A stretch of DNA of 64,000 bases from Sphaerisporangium sp040649355 (GTDB lineage Bacteria > Actinomycetota > Actinomycetes > Streptosporangiales > Streptosporangiaceae), in assembly GCF_043197795.1 (NCBI RefSeq), contig NZ_JBICTU010000009.1, positions 180,705 to 244,704 on the forward strand. Reading direction: 5' to 3'. A model generated the notes under the pieces. The model was not told the origin of the DNA, searched no databases, and worked only from the letters and a program-made list of their open reading frames with translations. Positions 8,036-17,087 of this stretch are shown piece after piece. The stretch's first letter is position 1. Every line of letters starts with the position of its first letter. A program made the position numbers and the translations under genes.

Positions 8036-8856
8036 CCCAGCGTAGTCGAAACACGACAGCACTCGTACTCGGACTCGGGGTAGTGGCGGCAACGACGCTC
8101 CTGGCCGGGTGCGGCGGCGACGAGGCACGGCCCAAGCAGTCGCTCAAACCGCTCGTCATCAAGGAACAGACCTCATCGGTCAGCCAGGGCACCGGTGGCT
8201 ACGTGGTGACCTGGGCGGGCGTCATCAGCAACCCGAACCGGTGGCACTTCGGCGAGAACGTCGCCGCCACCGTGGTCGGGCGGGACGCGGCCGGCAGGGA
8301 GGTCGTCCGCATGGAGCAGCCGCTGGACGCCGTGCCCCCGGCCGGGTCGCTCAAGTTCACCGGCCAGGCCATGGCCTCGGCCAAGCCGGTCGACGTGAAG
8401 GTGGCCTACAAGCCGGCGCAGTGGCGGGAGGCGGCGCGGATCCCGTCGGCGTTCGTCCCGTTCCCGGTCTCCTCGCCCAACACCGAGAAGCTGGGAAACG
8501 GCTCCTACCTCGTGACCGGCGCGGTCGGGAACCCCTACGCGAAGGCCGCGACCAGCCTCGTGGTCACCGCGCTGCTCAGGGACAAGGACGGAAAGCTCGT
8601 CGGCGGCGCCAGCACGTACGTGGACGACGTCCACGCCGGGGCTCCCCGCCGGTTCGTGCTGACCGTGGACAGCCTCAACGGCGCGGGGCCGGTGGCCCGT
8701 ACGGACATCACCGCCCGCACGTGGGGATCGAGCGGCCGGCCGTACGAGGAGCTCGCCATGAGCGGCGCCGTGCCGCCCAGCATGGACAAACCGAAGACGC
8801 CTCCGTTCGCGAGGGATCGCGGGTCCCAGGCGATGCCGGTCGACCGCCGGCCGTGA
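8032..8856 (+). CDS. Secreted lipoprotein of unknown function
   Basis: A 274-residue protein with a lipoprotein signal: a hydrophobic core ending in the lipobox LLAGC with the lipidated Cys at about residue 27. The mature part has no motif I recognise. It contains two similar beta-rich segments (about 50-130 and 150-230), each with a Gly-Tyr/Leu-Val-Thr strand, perhaps a duplicated immunoglobulin-like fold such as FxLYD. It is expected to be anchored outside the membrane. No good Shine-Dalgarno precedes the GTG; it appears coupled to the nonapeptide ORF at 8006. Confidence 0.7.
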   Translation: MTQRSRNTTALVLGLGVVAATTLLAGCGGDEARPKQSLKPLVIKEQTSSVSQGTGGYVVTWAGVISNPNRWHFGENVAATVVGRDAAGREVVRMEQPLDAVPPAGSLKFTGQAMASAKPVDVKVAYKPAQWREAARIPSAFVPFPVSSPNTEKLGNGSYLVTGAVGNPYAKAATSLVVTALLRDKDGKLVGGASTYVDDVHAGAPRRFVLTVDSLNGAGPVARTDITARTWGSSGRPYEELAMSGAVPPSMDKPKTPPFARDRGSQAMPVDRRP

Positions 8857-8942
8857 GCGCCGGGCTGACGATTCCCACTTCCGGTGGCGACCGGCCCGCC
8901 CCGCTATGGATCTTGAAATCACCAGGGGGTTACGGTACTTAC

Positions 8943-10043
8943 ATGACTTCCCCCCGGATTGTCCTGTTCGGTGCGACCGGGTTCACCGGTCGGCTCACCG
9001 CCGAGGCGCTCCTGGCCCGCGGTGTCCATCCTCTGCTGGCCGGACGCGACGAGGCGAGGCTGGAGGCGCTGGCCTCCTCACTGCCGGTGGAGCTGCGGAC
9101 CGCCGTCGCGGACGTGAGCCGTCCTGCGACGCTACGGCGGATCATCGAGCCCGGGAACGTGCTGATCTCCACAGTGGGGCCGTTCGCCCGCTGGGGGGAG
9201 CCCGCCGTCGAGGCCGCGATCGAGGCCGGCGGCGTCTACCTGGACTCGACCGGGGAGCCGACGTTCATCCGGCGCATCTTCCAGCGGTACGGCCCGGCCG
9301 CCGCCGCGTCGGGCGCCACGTTGCTCACGGCCTTCGGATATGACTATGTACCGGGAAACCTCGCGGCGTCGCTGGCGCTTCGGAAGGCGGGCCCAGAAGC
9401 AGTTCGCGTGGATATCGGGTATTTCATCCAGGGCAATATGGCCCGGCGGGCAAGCGCGGGGACGCGGGCGTCCGCCCTGGGAATGCTCCTCGAACCGATG
9501 TACGGCTTCCGTTATGGCCGCATTCTTCGCGAGCATGGGCGTACCCGGGCATTTATCGTGAATGGCCGCCGCAGGCATGGGCTCTCCGTGGGGGCCTCCG
9601 AGCATTTCGCCCTGCCCCGTATGTATTCGGGGCTGCGCGAGGTCAATGTCTACCTGGGCTGGCTCGGCGGGCTGACCAGGGCCGCCGGGGTGCTGTCGAG
9701 GGCGACGCCCTTCATCGCGGCGATCCCCGGCGCCAAACGGGTCACCGAGGCCGTCGCCGACCGGGTGATCCAGTCGGGGAGGGACGACTCGCCGGTGCCG
9801 AGCGGCGAGGGGGTCACGTCCCAGATCGTCGCGGAGGCCTACGACAGGGGCGGCAGGAAGCTCTCCACGGTCGAACTGCGCGGCGGCGACCCGTACGACT
9901 TCACCGCGCGCGCTCTGGCGTGGGCGGCCGTCACCGCCGCCACCGACGGCGTGGCGTCCGCGGGAGCCGTGGGGCCGGTGGAGGCCTTCGGCCTCGAAGG
10001 CCTCACGCAGGGCTGCGTGGAGGCGGGGCTGGTCGCGGCGTGA
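8943..10043 (+). CDS. Saccharopine dehydrogenase / trans-acting enoyl reductase family oxidoreductase
   Basis: A 366-residue protein with an N-terminal Rossmann motif, FGATGFTGR, at about residues 8-16. It has the family segments LLAGRDEARLEAL, VLISTVGPFARWGEP and LDSTGEP. This matches the saccharopine-dehydrogenase-like NAD(P) oxidoreductases that include mycobacterial trans-acting enoyl reductases. Substrate unknown. The start at 8943 is fixed by the Rossmann domain; the longer open frame from 8109 is a shadow of the lipoprotein. The 3' end lies in a three-copy minisatellite. Confidence 0.82.
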   Translation: MTSPRIVLFGATGFTGRLTAEALLARGVHPLLAGRDEARLEALASSLPVELRTAVADVSRPATLRRIIEPGNVLISTVGPFARWGEPAVEAAIEAGGVYLDSTGEPTFIRRIFQRYGPAAAASGATLLTAFGYDYVPGNLAASLALRKAGPEAVRVDIGYFIQGNMARRASAGTRASALGMLLEPMYGFRYGRILREHGRTRAFIVNGRRRHGLSVGASEHFALPRMYSGLREVNVYLGWLGGLTRAAGVLSRATPFIAAIPGAKRVTEAVADRVIQSGRDDSPVPSGEGVTSQIVAEAYDRGGRKLSTVELRGGDPYDFTARALAWAAVTAATDGVASAGAVGPVEAFGLEGLTQGCVEAGLVAA

Positions 10044-10125
10044 CCGTGTTGCGTGGAGGCGGGACTGGTCCCGGCGTTACCGGCGGTGCGTGGAGGCGGG
10101 GCTGAGTTCGGCGGCGTGACCGGCC
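10013..10125 (+). repeat. Three-copy, about 37-bp imperfect tandem repeat
   Basis: The unit TGCGTGGAGGCGGG(G/A)CTG plus about 19 nt recurs at about 10014, 10050 and 10087. The first copy encodes the C-terminus of the reductase (CVEAGLVAA) and the next two lie after its stop, so the gene end has been copied downstream. Confidence 0.75.
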
Positions 10126-10446
10126 GGCGCCGTCCCCAGCTCCTGTCATCGCCCCTGTCATCGCCCCTGTCTCGTCATGACCGGTCATGTCAGGCGAAAT
10201 GTGTATATCGAGAGACGCGCGGCTGTGTGAGAATCGGCCTGGCGGCATGGTGAATAGGCGCGAGGCCCCCGACCTGCGCTTCCTTCGCTACCCGCACTTA
10301 ATGGTGATATGTCGAATTTGATGGCCATATTAGATGCCGGCGACCGCGAGCAATCTTGCTGGCTTTCATTACGATATTAATACAACGCTTGTCATTGTCC
10401 GGGAAACGGTGGAGCGAGCAGTTACCAAGCCTTTACTGTCGGTTAT
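10126..10446. other. Intergenic region upstream of the sigma-like gene
   Basis: No gene was seen. It contains a short direct repeat (CCTGTCATCGCC twice, about 10142-10167) and a perfect 14-bp palindrome, CATGACCGGTCATG, at 10176-10189 that could be an operator. The 10300-10446 part is clearly richer in A+T than the surroundings and probably holds the promoter of the sigma-like gene. Confidence 0.45.
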
Positions 10447-12015
10447 ATGAATGACAGCGTCCTGGTCGAGGCACTCCGCGCCCGCGATCCTGGTGCCCTC
10501 GCTGCCCTCTACGACACCTATGCCGAGAGCATCTACAGATACGCCCGTGCCGTGCTCGAAAGCTCTGACAGCGCGCAGGTCGCGCTCCGCGACACCTTGA
10601 TCGCGGCAGAGGCGCACGTCCACGCGCTGGCCGACCCCGAGCGGCTGCGTGTCTGGCTCTACGCACTGGCAAGAGGGGAGTGTTTCCGCAGGCTTTCGGT
10701 CATCCCGCCGGGCGACGGCGAGGAGACCGTGCCGGGCGCCCCGGTGGTGCCGGAGGCCCCGGACGGCGACCTCCGCCTGGTAGCGGTGAACGCCGTGGGG
10801 GCCCTGTCCGTCGAAGAGCGCGAGATCCTCGACCTGCTCACCCGCCACGCCATCCCCGAGCACGAGCTCGCCACCGTGCTCGGGACCACGGCCGAACGGG
10901 CCGACCACCTCCGCCAGGCCGCCGGCGAGCGCCTGCAGGACCTCGTCACCACCGAGATCGTCGCGCGGAACTCCTCGCACGACTGCGAGGGAAGGGCGCG
11001 CATCCTCGACGGGCTCTCCGGCTTCCTCGACGAGGAGACCCGCGAGCGGCTCCTCCGGCACATCGAGGACTGCGCCGTCTGCGCCCCCCATCGCGAGCGC
11101 CAGGTGTCCGCGGCCAAGGTCTTCGACCTGCTCCCGCGGGCGGAGCTGCCCGAGACCCTGCGCGTGCGCGTGATGAGCTGTTTCATCGACCCCGAGCTGG
11201 TCCCTTACCGGCGGTTCGTCGCACGTCGCACGGGGTTGCTCGATGCCGGCGGGTTTCCCGTTCACGAGACCAAAGGGCCTCGGCGCTGGCCTCAGGCTCT
11301 TGCGGGCGCTGTGGCGGCGGTCGCGATCATCGCCGCCGCCGTAGTCTTCGCCGGCGCGCTGCGCCAGGCCGACGACCCGCTCGCGCGCGGCGCGTACATC
11401 TTCCCCACGCATGGCTCACCGCCCGGCGGAGCCCAAGCCCCGGGCCCCGGCAAGACCGTGGCGCCCGTCGCCGACGGCGCGCCGGCCCTTCCCCTGCTCT
11501 CTCCCGGGGCCGCCGCACACTCTCCCGGGGCCGCGGCGCCCGTCGCCGTCCTGCGGCCCGGAGGTAAGGCCGCCATCCCGACGGCGCCGCTGCCGAAGCC
11601 ACCAGGCTCCGCACCCACGCCGGTCCCGAGGCTGCCGGCGCCCTCGTCCTCTCCCACCTCGCGGCCGGCCGGAACCCCGCCCGCGGCCCCGACCATCGTG
11701 CCAACCGTGCCCACCGTTCCCGCGCCTCCCATGACGCCCCCGCCGACGCCTCCCCCGCCGCCGAGGGAGCATCCGAGCGGCGGGCCGGCGCCGACGCCCA
11801 GCCACCAGCACAACCCCGTCCCCACTCCCTGTCCTTCGTCCACCCGGCCCGCGCCGTCCCCTTCCTCCACCTCGCCGCCCGCCACCGTCGCGCCGCCCGC
11901 CACCGTCGCCCCGTCCGCGACCCCGGCGCCGAGCTTCTCTCACCGTCACGCGGGGCACAGGGTCGTGGAGGAGGCTCCCATCGAGGCCGCGGCGGCCGGT
12001 GTTCAGCGTCCGTGA
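10447..12015 (+). CDS. ECF-sigma-like protein fused to zinc-finger anti-sigma-like and membrane-anchored Pro-rich domains
   Basis: A 522-residue protein. Residues 1-80 resemble sigma region 2 (ALAALYDTYAESIYRYARAV). Residues about 115-160 resemble region 4 (LSVEEREILDLL, ELATVLGTT). Around residue 205, HIEDCAVC is the H-x3-C-x2-C zinc motif of zf-HC2 anti-sigma factors. A single membrane helix spans about 281-305, followed by a roughly 200-residue Pro/Ser/Thr/Ala-rich tail. This combines a sigma factor and its tethering anti-sigma module in one chain. No clear Shine-Dalgarno precedes the ATG, so the mRNA may be leaderless. Promoter targets unknown. Confidence 0.75.
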   Translation: MNDSVLVEALRARDPGALAALYDTYAESIYRYARAVLESSDSAQVALRDTLIAAEAHVHALADPERLRVWLYALARGECFRRLSVIPPGDGEETVPGAPVVPEAPDGDLRLVAVNAVGALSVEEREILDLLTRHAIPEHELATVLGTTAERADHLRQAAGERLQDLVTTEIVARNSSHDCEGRARILDGLSGFLDEETRERLLRHIEDCAVCAPHRERQVSAAKVFDLLPRAELPETLRVRVMSCFIDPELVPYRRFVARRTGLLDAGGFPVHETKGPRRWPQALAGAVAAVAIIAAAVVFAGALRQADDPLARGAYIFPTHGSPPGGAQAPGPGKTVAPVADGAPALPLLSPGAAAHSPGAAAPVAVLRPGGKAAIPTAPLPKPPGSAPTPVPRLPAPSSSPTSRPAGTPPAAPTIVPTVPTVPAPPMTPPPTPPPPPREHPSGGPAPTPSHQHNPVPTPCPSSTRPAPSPSSTSPPATVAPPATVAPSATPAPSFSHRHAGHRVVEEAPIEAAAAGVQRP

Positions 12016-12649
12016 CGACGCGCATCTGGGCCGCAGGGTGTTCCCGCACCCGATCGCGCCCGAGCTGACCGGCCTCGTGCCCCGCATTCACCGCGCCGAC
12101 TGGCCGGTGTGGCTCGATCCGGGGCCGCGCATGCTGCGCGACGTGCTGGAGCTGTGCCGCCTGCAGACGGCGCGGGGCCTGGCCGTGCTGTCCTGGCTGT
12201 CAGATGGCCAGGTCCCCGGCGACATCGCCTGGATGTGGCCGGGGCGCCGCCTCACCGGGCCCCGGCAGCACCTCATGTACGCCGCCGCCGCCGGGATCCC
12301 CGACGTCGCGCTCGGCCTGGTGGTCTCCAACTGGACCTGGGTGCTCGACACCCGGTTCGCGGGCCAGGTCACGGCCCCTTATCTCGCCGGCACCGCCTAT
12401 CCCGACGACGGGTACACCGCCGCCCAGGCGACCGTGACGCTGATGCGCATCTGGGAACGGCACGCGGAGGCGCGCCCGGCGCTGGGAGCGGCCTGGGCGG
12501 CGAGCCGCACGATCGCCGACTGGTGCAAGGCGGCCGAGCTGCGCGCGGCGTACGGCCGTGAGGCGCCCGTCTTCACCTACCCCCGGGGTCCCGTCCCCCC
12601 GCCCGCCGGCGTGCGCCCGTGGATAACGCGCCTGTTCCGCCTTGCCTGA
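11999..12649 (+). CDS. Conserved-looking protein of unknown function
   Basis: A 216-residue protein whose GTG start overlaps the end of the sigma-like gene by 17 bp, indicating co-transcription. It is Trp- and Pro-rich (WPVWLDPGPRMLRDVLELCR, IAWMWPGRRL, NWTWVLDTRF), without signal peptide or clear membrane helix. I do not recognise the family. Its coupling to the membrane sigma-like gene suggests a shared function or regulation. Codon usage supports it as real. Confidence 0.6.
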   Translation: MFSVRDDAHLGRRVFPHPIAPELTGLVPRIHRADWPVWLDPGPRMLRDVLELCRLQTARGLAVLSWLSDGQVPGDIAWMWPGRRLTGPRQHLMYAAAAGIPDVALGLVVSNWTWVLDTRFAGQVTAPYLAGTAYPDDGYTAAQATVTLMRIWERHAEARPALGAAWAASRTIADWCKAAELRAAYGREAPVFTYPRGPVPPPAGVRPWITRLFRLA

Positions 12650-12801
12650 TTACAGAAAGTGACAAAGGGCGTGTGCGCGATGTGACCATGGGGAAGCTGT
12701 GGATTATGTGGCGCCATGGTGCTTACTTCGGGCTTCTCAAGAGCCCGCCGCCGGCGGTCGCCGACGGCGGTTCACATGAAAGGGGACGACGCGGGCGAGG
12801 G

Positions 12802-13329
12802 TCAGTGCTGGCCCTTGACCGGATGTCCCTCGGCCTCTTCGGGCTCGACGTGATCGAGATGGCGCTTGATCGAGCGGTGGATCTCGATCTCGGCCTCCAC
12901 CCGGCCGACCCAGTTGGCGCCCTCGACGGACTTGCCGGGCTCCAGGTCCTTGTAGACCTCGAAGAAGTGCTGGATCTCCAGCCGGTCGAACTCGGGCACG
13001 TGGTGGATGTCGCGGATGTGCTCCATGCGAGGGTCGGTGGCGGGGACGCAGAGGACCTTGTCGTCTCCGCCCTTCTCGTCGGTCATCCGGAACATCCCCA
13101 CCGCGCGGCAGCTGATCAGGCAGCCGGGGAAGGTCGGTTCCTGGAGGAGCACGAGGGCGTCGAGCGGGTCGCCGTCCTCACCGAGGGTGTCCTCGATGAA
13201 GCCGTAGTCGGCGGGGTACTGCGTGGAGGTGAAAAGAAGGCGGTCCAGCCGGATCCGGCCTGTCTTGTGATCAACCTCGTACTTGTTGCGTTGTCCCTTA
13301 GGGATCTCAACGACAACGTCGAACTCCAC
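12802..13329 (-). CDS. ppa: Inorganic pyrophosphatase
   Basis: A 175-residue family I soluble pyrophosphatase that hydrolyses PPi to phosphate with Mg2+. It has the opening EFDVVVEIPKGQRNKYEVD, the active-site run YPADYGFIEDTLGEDGDPLD with its metal-binding aspartates, and DDKVLCVPATDPR. The GTG at 13329 follows GGAGGAACCGCA and sets the start; the upstream TTG at 13347 lies ahead of that site. It is divergent from the DacB gene. Length is normal for the family. Confidence 0.95.
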   Translation of the reverse strand: MEFDVVVEIPKGQRNKYEVDHKTGRIRLDRLLFTSTQYPADYGFIEDTLGEDGDPLDALVLLQEPTFPGCLISCRAVGMFRMTDEKGGDDKVLCVPATDPRMEHIRDIHHVPEFDRLEIQHFFEVYKDLEPGKSVEGANWVGRVEAEIEIHRSIKRHLDHVEPEEAEGHPVKGQH

Positions 13330-13429
13330 TGCGGTTCCTCCGCTCAAGCCCCCCGGGTAGTCCCGGACGGGCGTTAATGTCTCGTAGGCGTATATCCAGG
13401 ATGACGCATGCGGGAAAGAGGTCGGTGAG

Positions 13430-14830
13430 GTGGTGCGGCGCGAGCGCTTGGTCGCGGTGGCGACCCTCGCCCTGCTTCAGGCGTTCGTCTGCGCCATGGG
13501 CGCGTTCGTACTCGCGGGCGGGCTGGACGGCCTGACCGCCAAGCCGCCAGGCAAGGCCGCCCCGCCGACCAGGGCTCCCGTCGCCATCGTGACGGCGGGA
13601 CCGGTGCTGGCGCCGCCTCCCGGTGGATCTCCCCCGGGAAAGGGTACTTTGGCCGCGCGGCTCGCCCACGCGCTCGGCGATTCCGCGCTGGGCGACAACG
13701 TCGGCGCGGTGGTCCTCGACATCGCAGGAGGCACCACGCTCTTCGGCAGCAAGGCCGACACCGGCGTCACGCCCGCCTCCACGACCAAGGTCGTGACGGC
13801 CGTCGCCGCGCTGACCTCCCTGGGCCCCGACACCCGGGTGGCCACGCGCGTCGTCCAGTCCAAGGCAGGCGCGATCACGCTGGTCGGCGGGGGCGATCCC
13901 CTGCTCACCGGGCCAAAAGCCGGTAAAGATTCCGACTATCCTCGGTCCGCCTCGCTCGTGGCGCTCGCGTCCCGTACGGCCAGGGCGCTCAAGGCCGCGG
14001 GCGTCGCCTCGGTCAGCCTCAGCTACGACGACTCGCTCTTCTCGGGCCCGCGCACCGCTCCGGGCTGGAAGCCGGGCTACGTGCCCGAGGGCAGCGTCGC
14101 CCCCGTGACCGCTCTGATGATCGACGAGGGCCGCCAGGACCCCCGGGGCTCCGCCCGCCACCCCGACCCGCCGAGGTCGGCGGCCGAGGCGTTCGGCTCC
14201 CTGCTGGCCAGGTACGGCGTCAAGGTCGGCAAGTCGATCAGGCGGGCCAAGACGGCCGCGACCGCCACGGAGATCGCCAGAGTCGAGTCACCGCCGGTGT
14301 ACGCGCTCGTCGAGCACATGCTGACCTTGAGCGACAACGACGTCGCCGAGGCGCTGGCCCACCTCGTCGCGCTCAAGGAGGGCAAGCCGGGCACCTTCAC
14401 CGGTGTCTCGCAGGCCGTCCAGGGGACGCTGAAGAGGCTCGGCGTGGGTGACGGCGTCACCGTCTACGACGGGAGCGGGCTGTCCACCCGCAACCGCATC
14501 ACGCCCACCGCGCTCGCCCGCCTGATCGCCCTGTCGGCCTCGCCCGCCAACCCGCGCCTGCACGCCCTCATCAGCGGGTTGCCGATCGCCGGGTTCACCG
14601 GCACGCTCGGCCACCGGTACGGCAAGCAGGACACCAAGGCCGCGGCGGGAGTGGTACGGGCCAAAACGGGCACGTTGAACGGGGTGAACACCCTGACGGG
14701 TCTCGCCAGGACGGCCGACGGCCGGTTGGTGGCCTTCGCTTTCATGGCCGACAACGTGCCTGACCCGGACGGGGCTGTGGCGGCGCTCGACCGGATGGCC
14801 GCACTCGTCTCCGGGTGCGGTTGCTCATAA
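13430..14830 (+). CDS. dacB: D-alanyl-D-alanine carboxypeptidase/endopeptidase (PBP4, peptidase S13)
   Basis: A 466-residue penicillin-binding protein with an N-terminal hydrophobic anchor (about residues 7-31), a Pro/Gly-rich linker, then the S13 catalytic domain. Active-site motifs are SxxK as STTK (Ser 117), SDN near residue 301 and KTG near residue 411. It trims or cleaves peptidoglycan peptide cross-links outside the membrane. Two adjacent GTG codons (13430, 13433) can start it. The next gene begins 28 bp later. Confidence 0.9.
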   Translation: MVRRERLVAVATLALLQAFVCAMGAFVLAGGLDGLTAKPPGKAAPPTRAPVAIVTAGPVLAPPPGGSPPGKGTLAARLAHALGDSALGDNVGAVVLDIAGGTTLFGSKADTGVTPASTTKVVTAVAALTSLGPDTRVATRVVQSKAGAITLVGGGDPLLTGPKAGKDSDYPRSASLVALASRTARALKAAGVASVSLSYDDSLFSGPRTAPGWKPGYVPEGSVAPVTALMIDEGRQDPRGSARHPDPPRSAAEAFGSLLARYGVKVGKSIRRAKTAATATEIARVESPPVYALVEHMLTLSDNDVAEALAHLVALKEGKPGTFTGVSQAVQGTLKRLGVGDGVTVYDGSGLSTRNRITPTALARLIALSASPANPRLHALISGLPIAGFTGTLGHRYGKQDTKAAAGVVRAKTGTLNGVNTLTGLARTADGRLVAFAFMADNVPDPDGAVAALDRMAALVSGCGCS

Positions 14831-14858
14831 CCGCGCCGCACGACGTACGGTGGTGAAC

Positions 14859-15950
14859 ATGCAGGTGATCGACTGGGATCTGGCCGTAACTACCGGTGTA
14901 CGCCTTGTCCGACCTGGGCCGCAGGTGAGCCGGGACGAGGCCAGGCACGCTGTCACCGAGCTCAGGCGGCTGTCGCGCGAGGCCGAAGGGCACGTGCAGG
15001 AGTTCGCCCGCATCGACGGGGCCGCGTCGCCCGAGGAGGCCACTGTCGTGGACCGTCCCGGGTGGATCCGCGCCAACGTCGAAGGTTTCCGTGTCGTCCT
15101 CGAACCGCTGACCGAGCGCATGAGCTCCGGCCGCACGCAGATCCCCGCCATCGTGGGCGCGGTCGGCTCCCGCGTGACCGGCGTGGAGGTCGGCGCGGTG
15201 CTGGCCTTCCTCGCCTCGCGCGTGCTCGGGCAGTACGAGCTGTTCCTGCCGCCGGACCCCAGCGGGCGGGCGCCCACGGGGCGGCTCACGCTGGTCGCGC
15301 CCAACATCGTGCACACCGAGCGCGAGCTCGGCGTGAACCCCCGTGACTTCCGGCTCTGGGTCTGCCTCCACGAGGAGACCCACCGGGTGCAGTTCACCGG
15401 AGTGACCTGGCTTCGCGAGTACGTCCGCGCGCAGATGACCGAGTTCCTGCTCGCCTCAGACCTCGACCTCGGCACCCTGCTCGAACGCATGCGCGCCGCC
15501 TCCGACGCCGTCGCCGACGCGCTCAAGGGCGGCGAGGGCAACCTCATCGACGCGATCCAGACGCCGGAGCAGAAGGAGATCCTCGACCGGCTCACGGCCG
15601 TGATGACGCTGGTCGAGGGGCACGGCGACTACGTCATGGACGCCGTCGGGCCCTCGGTCGTGCCGTCCGTGGCCGACATCCGCTCGAAGTTCCAGCACCG
15701 CAGGGAGGGCGGCTCCCGGTTCGACAGGACCATCAGGCGCCTGCTCGGCGTCGACCTGAAGATGAAGCAGTACGCCGAGGGGTCGGCGTTCGTGCGCAAG
15801 GTCGTCGACGAGGTGGGCATCGACGGGTTCAACCGCGTCTGGGGTTCGCCCGCCACGCTGCCGAACCACGCCGAGATCCAGAATCCCGAGCAGTGGATCT
15901 CCCGCGTCGTCCGCGCGCCCGAGCTACCGGCCGCCAACGGGCAGGGCTAG
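14859..15950 (+). CDS. DUF2342 zinc-dependent metalloprotease-like protein
   Basis: A 363-residue protein of the actinobacterial DUF2342 family, sometimes labelled F420-biosynthesis-associated. It begins VIDWDLAVTTGVRLVRPGPQ and has the zinc motif HEETH (HExxH) near residue 170 within WVCLHEETHRVQF. Function is not established, though the motif supports metallohydrolase activity. The family is often next to tilS and dacB, as here. ATG 14859 is chosen, with GGTGG 5 bp upstream; GTG 14850 is an in-frame alternative. Confidence 0.85.
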   Translation: MQVIDWDLAVTTGVRLVRPGPQVSRDEARHAVTELRRLSREAEGHVQEFARIDGAASPEEATVVDRPGWIRANVEGFRVVLEPLTERMSSGRTQIPAIVGAVGSRVTGVEVGAVLAFLASRVLGQYELFLPPDPSGRAPTGRLTLVAPNIVHTERELGVNPRDFRLWVCLHEETHRVQFTGVTWLREYVRAQMTEFLLASDLDLGTLLERMRAASDAVADALKGGEGNLIDAIQTPEQKEILDRLTAVMTLVEGHGDYVMDAVGPSVVPSVADIRSKFQHRREGGSRFDRTIRRLLGVDLKMKQYAEGSAFVRKVVDEVGIDGFNRVWGSPATLPNHAEIQNPEQWISRVVRAPELPAANGQG

Positions 15951-16094
15951 CTAGCCGCCCATCCCGGCTCACGGCCGTGCCGAGGCGCTCACTCCGGGGT
16001 GGCTGGTCGGGGGTGTCCTGGCCGCGGCGGACCCGGCGCGCTCACTCTGGCGCGGCTGGTCGGCGGGGTGCCCCGGCCGCACCACACTAGGAGC

Positions 16095-17072
16095 ATGGGA
16101 CCGCATCCCGCTGTGGCGGAGATCCGACGTGCCGTACGGCTCTCGCTCGCCGACGTGCCGCAGGGCTCCCTCGTGGTGGTCGCGTGCAGCGGCGGGAGCG
16201 ACTCGCTGGCGCTCGCGGCCTGCCTGGGGTTCACCGCGCCCCGGCAGGGGCTGCGCGGCGGGCTCCTGACCGTCGACCACGGCCTGCAGGAGGGCTCGCG
16301 CGAGCGCGCGCGGGAGGTGGCGGGCCTGGCCGGCCGGTTCGGCCTGGAGCCTGCCGAGGCCCTCACCGTCACGGTGGGCAGGGCCGGCGGTCCTGAGGCC
16401 GCGGCGCGCGACGCCAGGTACGAGGCGCTCTCGCTGGCCGCGGAACGGCTCGGCGCGTCGGCGGTGCTGCTGGGGCACACGCGTGACGACCAGGCCGAGA
16501 CCGTGCTGCTCCGGCTCTCCCGGGGAAGCGGCACCCGTTCGCTATCCGGCATGCCCGCGTCCTCGGGGATCTACCGGCGGCCCCTGCTCGGTGTCGCCCG
16601 GCGCACCACCAGGGCCGCGTGCGAGGCGCTCGGCCTCGTGCCCTGGGACGACCCGCACAACACCGACCCGGCGTACGCCCGGGTGCGGGTGCGGCACGAC
16701 GTCCTCCCGGTGCTCGAACGGGCGCTTGGGCCCGGCGTGACGGAGGCGCTCGCTCGTACGGCGGCTCTGTGCAGGGACGACGCCGACGCGCTCGACGAAT
16801 GGGCCGACGAGGTGTACGCCGAGCTCAGGGAAATCGGCGCCGGGCTGACGGTCGCCGGGCTGGAGGAACTGCCCGGCGCGGTGCGGCGGCGGGTGATCCA
16901 GCGGGCGGCCCTCGCGGCGGGCGCGACGGCGTCCGCGCTGGCGGCCGTCCACATCGAACAGGTCGACCGGCTGATCACCGAATGGCGCGGCCAGCGGGTG
17001 GTGGAGTTACCCGGGGGGATCGGAGTGGTCCGGCGGTATGGCACCCTGATATTCGCCAGCACCCTCTCATGA
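16095..17072 (+). CDS. tilS: tRNA(Ile)-lysidine synthase
   Basis: A 325-residue PP-loop ATPase with the motif SGGSDS near residue 33 (VVVACSGGSDSLALAA), followed by LTVDHGLQ and LGHTRDDQAETVLLRL. It attaches lysine to C34 of the tRNA-Ile with CAU anticodon, changing its decoding to AUA. The short actinobacterial form lacks the long C-terminal domain of E. coli TilS. The ATG at 16095 is set by the conserved N-terminus; the open frame upstream is non-coding repeat-like DNA. Operon with hpt and probably ftsH. Confidence 0.93.
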   Translation: MGPHPAVAEIRRAVRLSLADVPQGSLVVVACSGGSDSLALAACLGFTAPRQGLRGGLLTVDHGLQEGSRERAREVAGLAGRFGLEPAEALTVTVGRAGGPEAAARDARYEALSLAAERLGASAVLLGHTRDDQAETVLLRLSRGSGTRSLSGMPASSGIYRRPLLGVARRTTRAACEALGLVPWDDPHNTDPAYARVRVRHDVLPVLERALGPGVTEALARTAALCRDDADALDEWADEVYAELREIGAGLTVAGLEELPGAVRRRVIQRAALAAGATASALAAVHIEQVDRLITEWRGQRVVELPGGIGVVRRYGTLIFASTLS

Positions 17073-17087
17073 AGGAAACAACCCCAG

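Noticed and set aside
8109..10043. Lipoprotein-reductase fusion frame
   Set aside because: The first 278 codons are an out-of-frame reading of the lipoprotein; the Rossmann domain starts cleanly at 8943.
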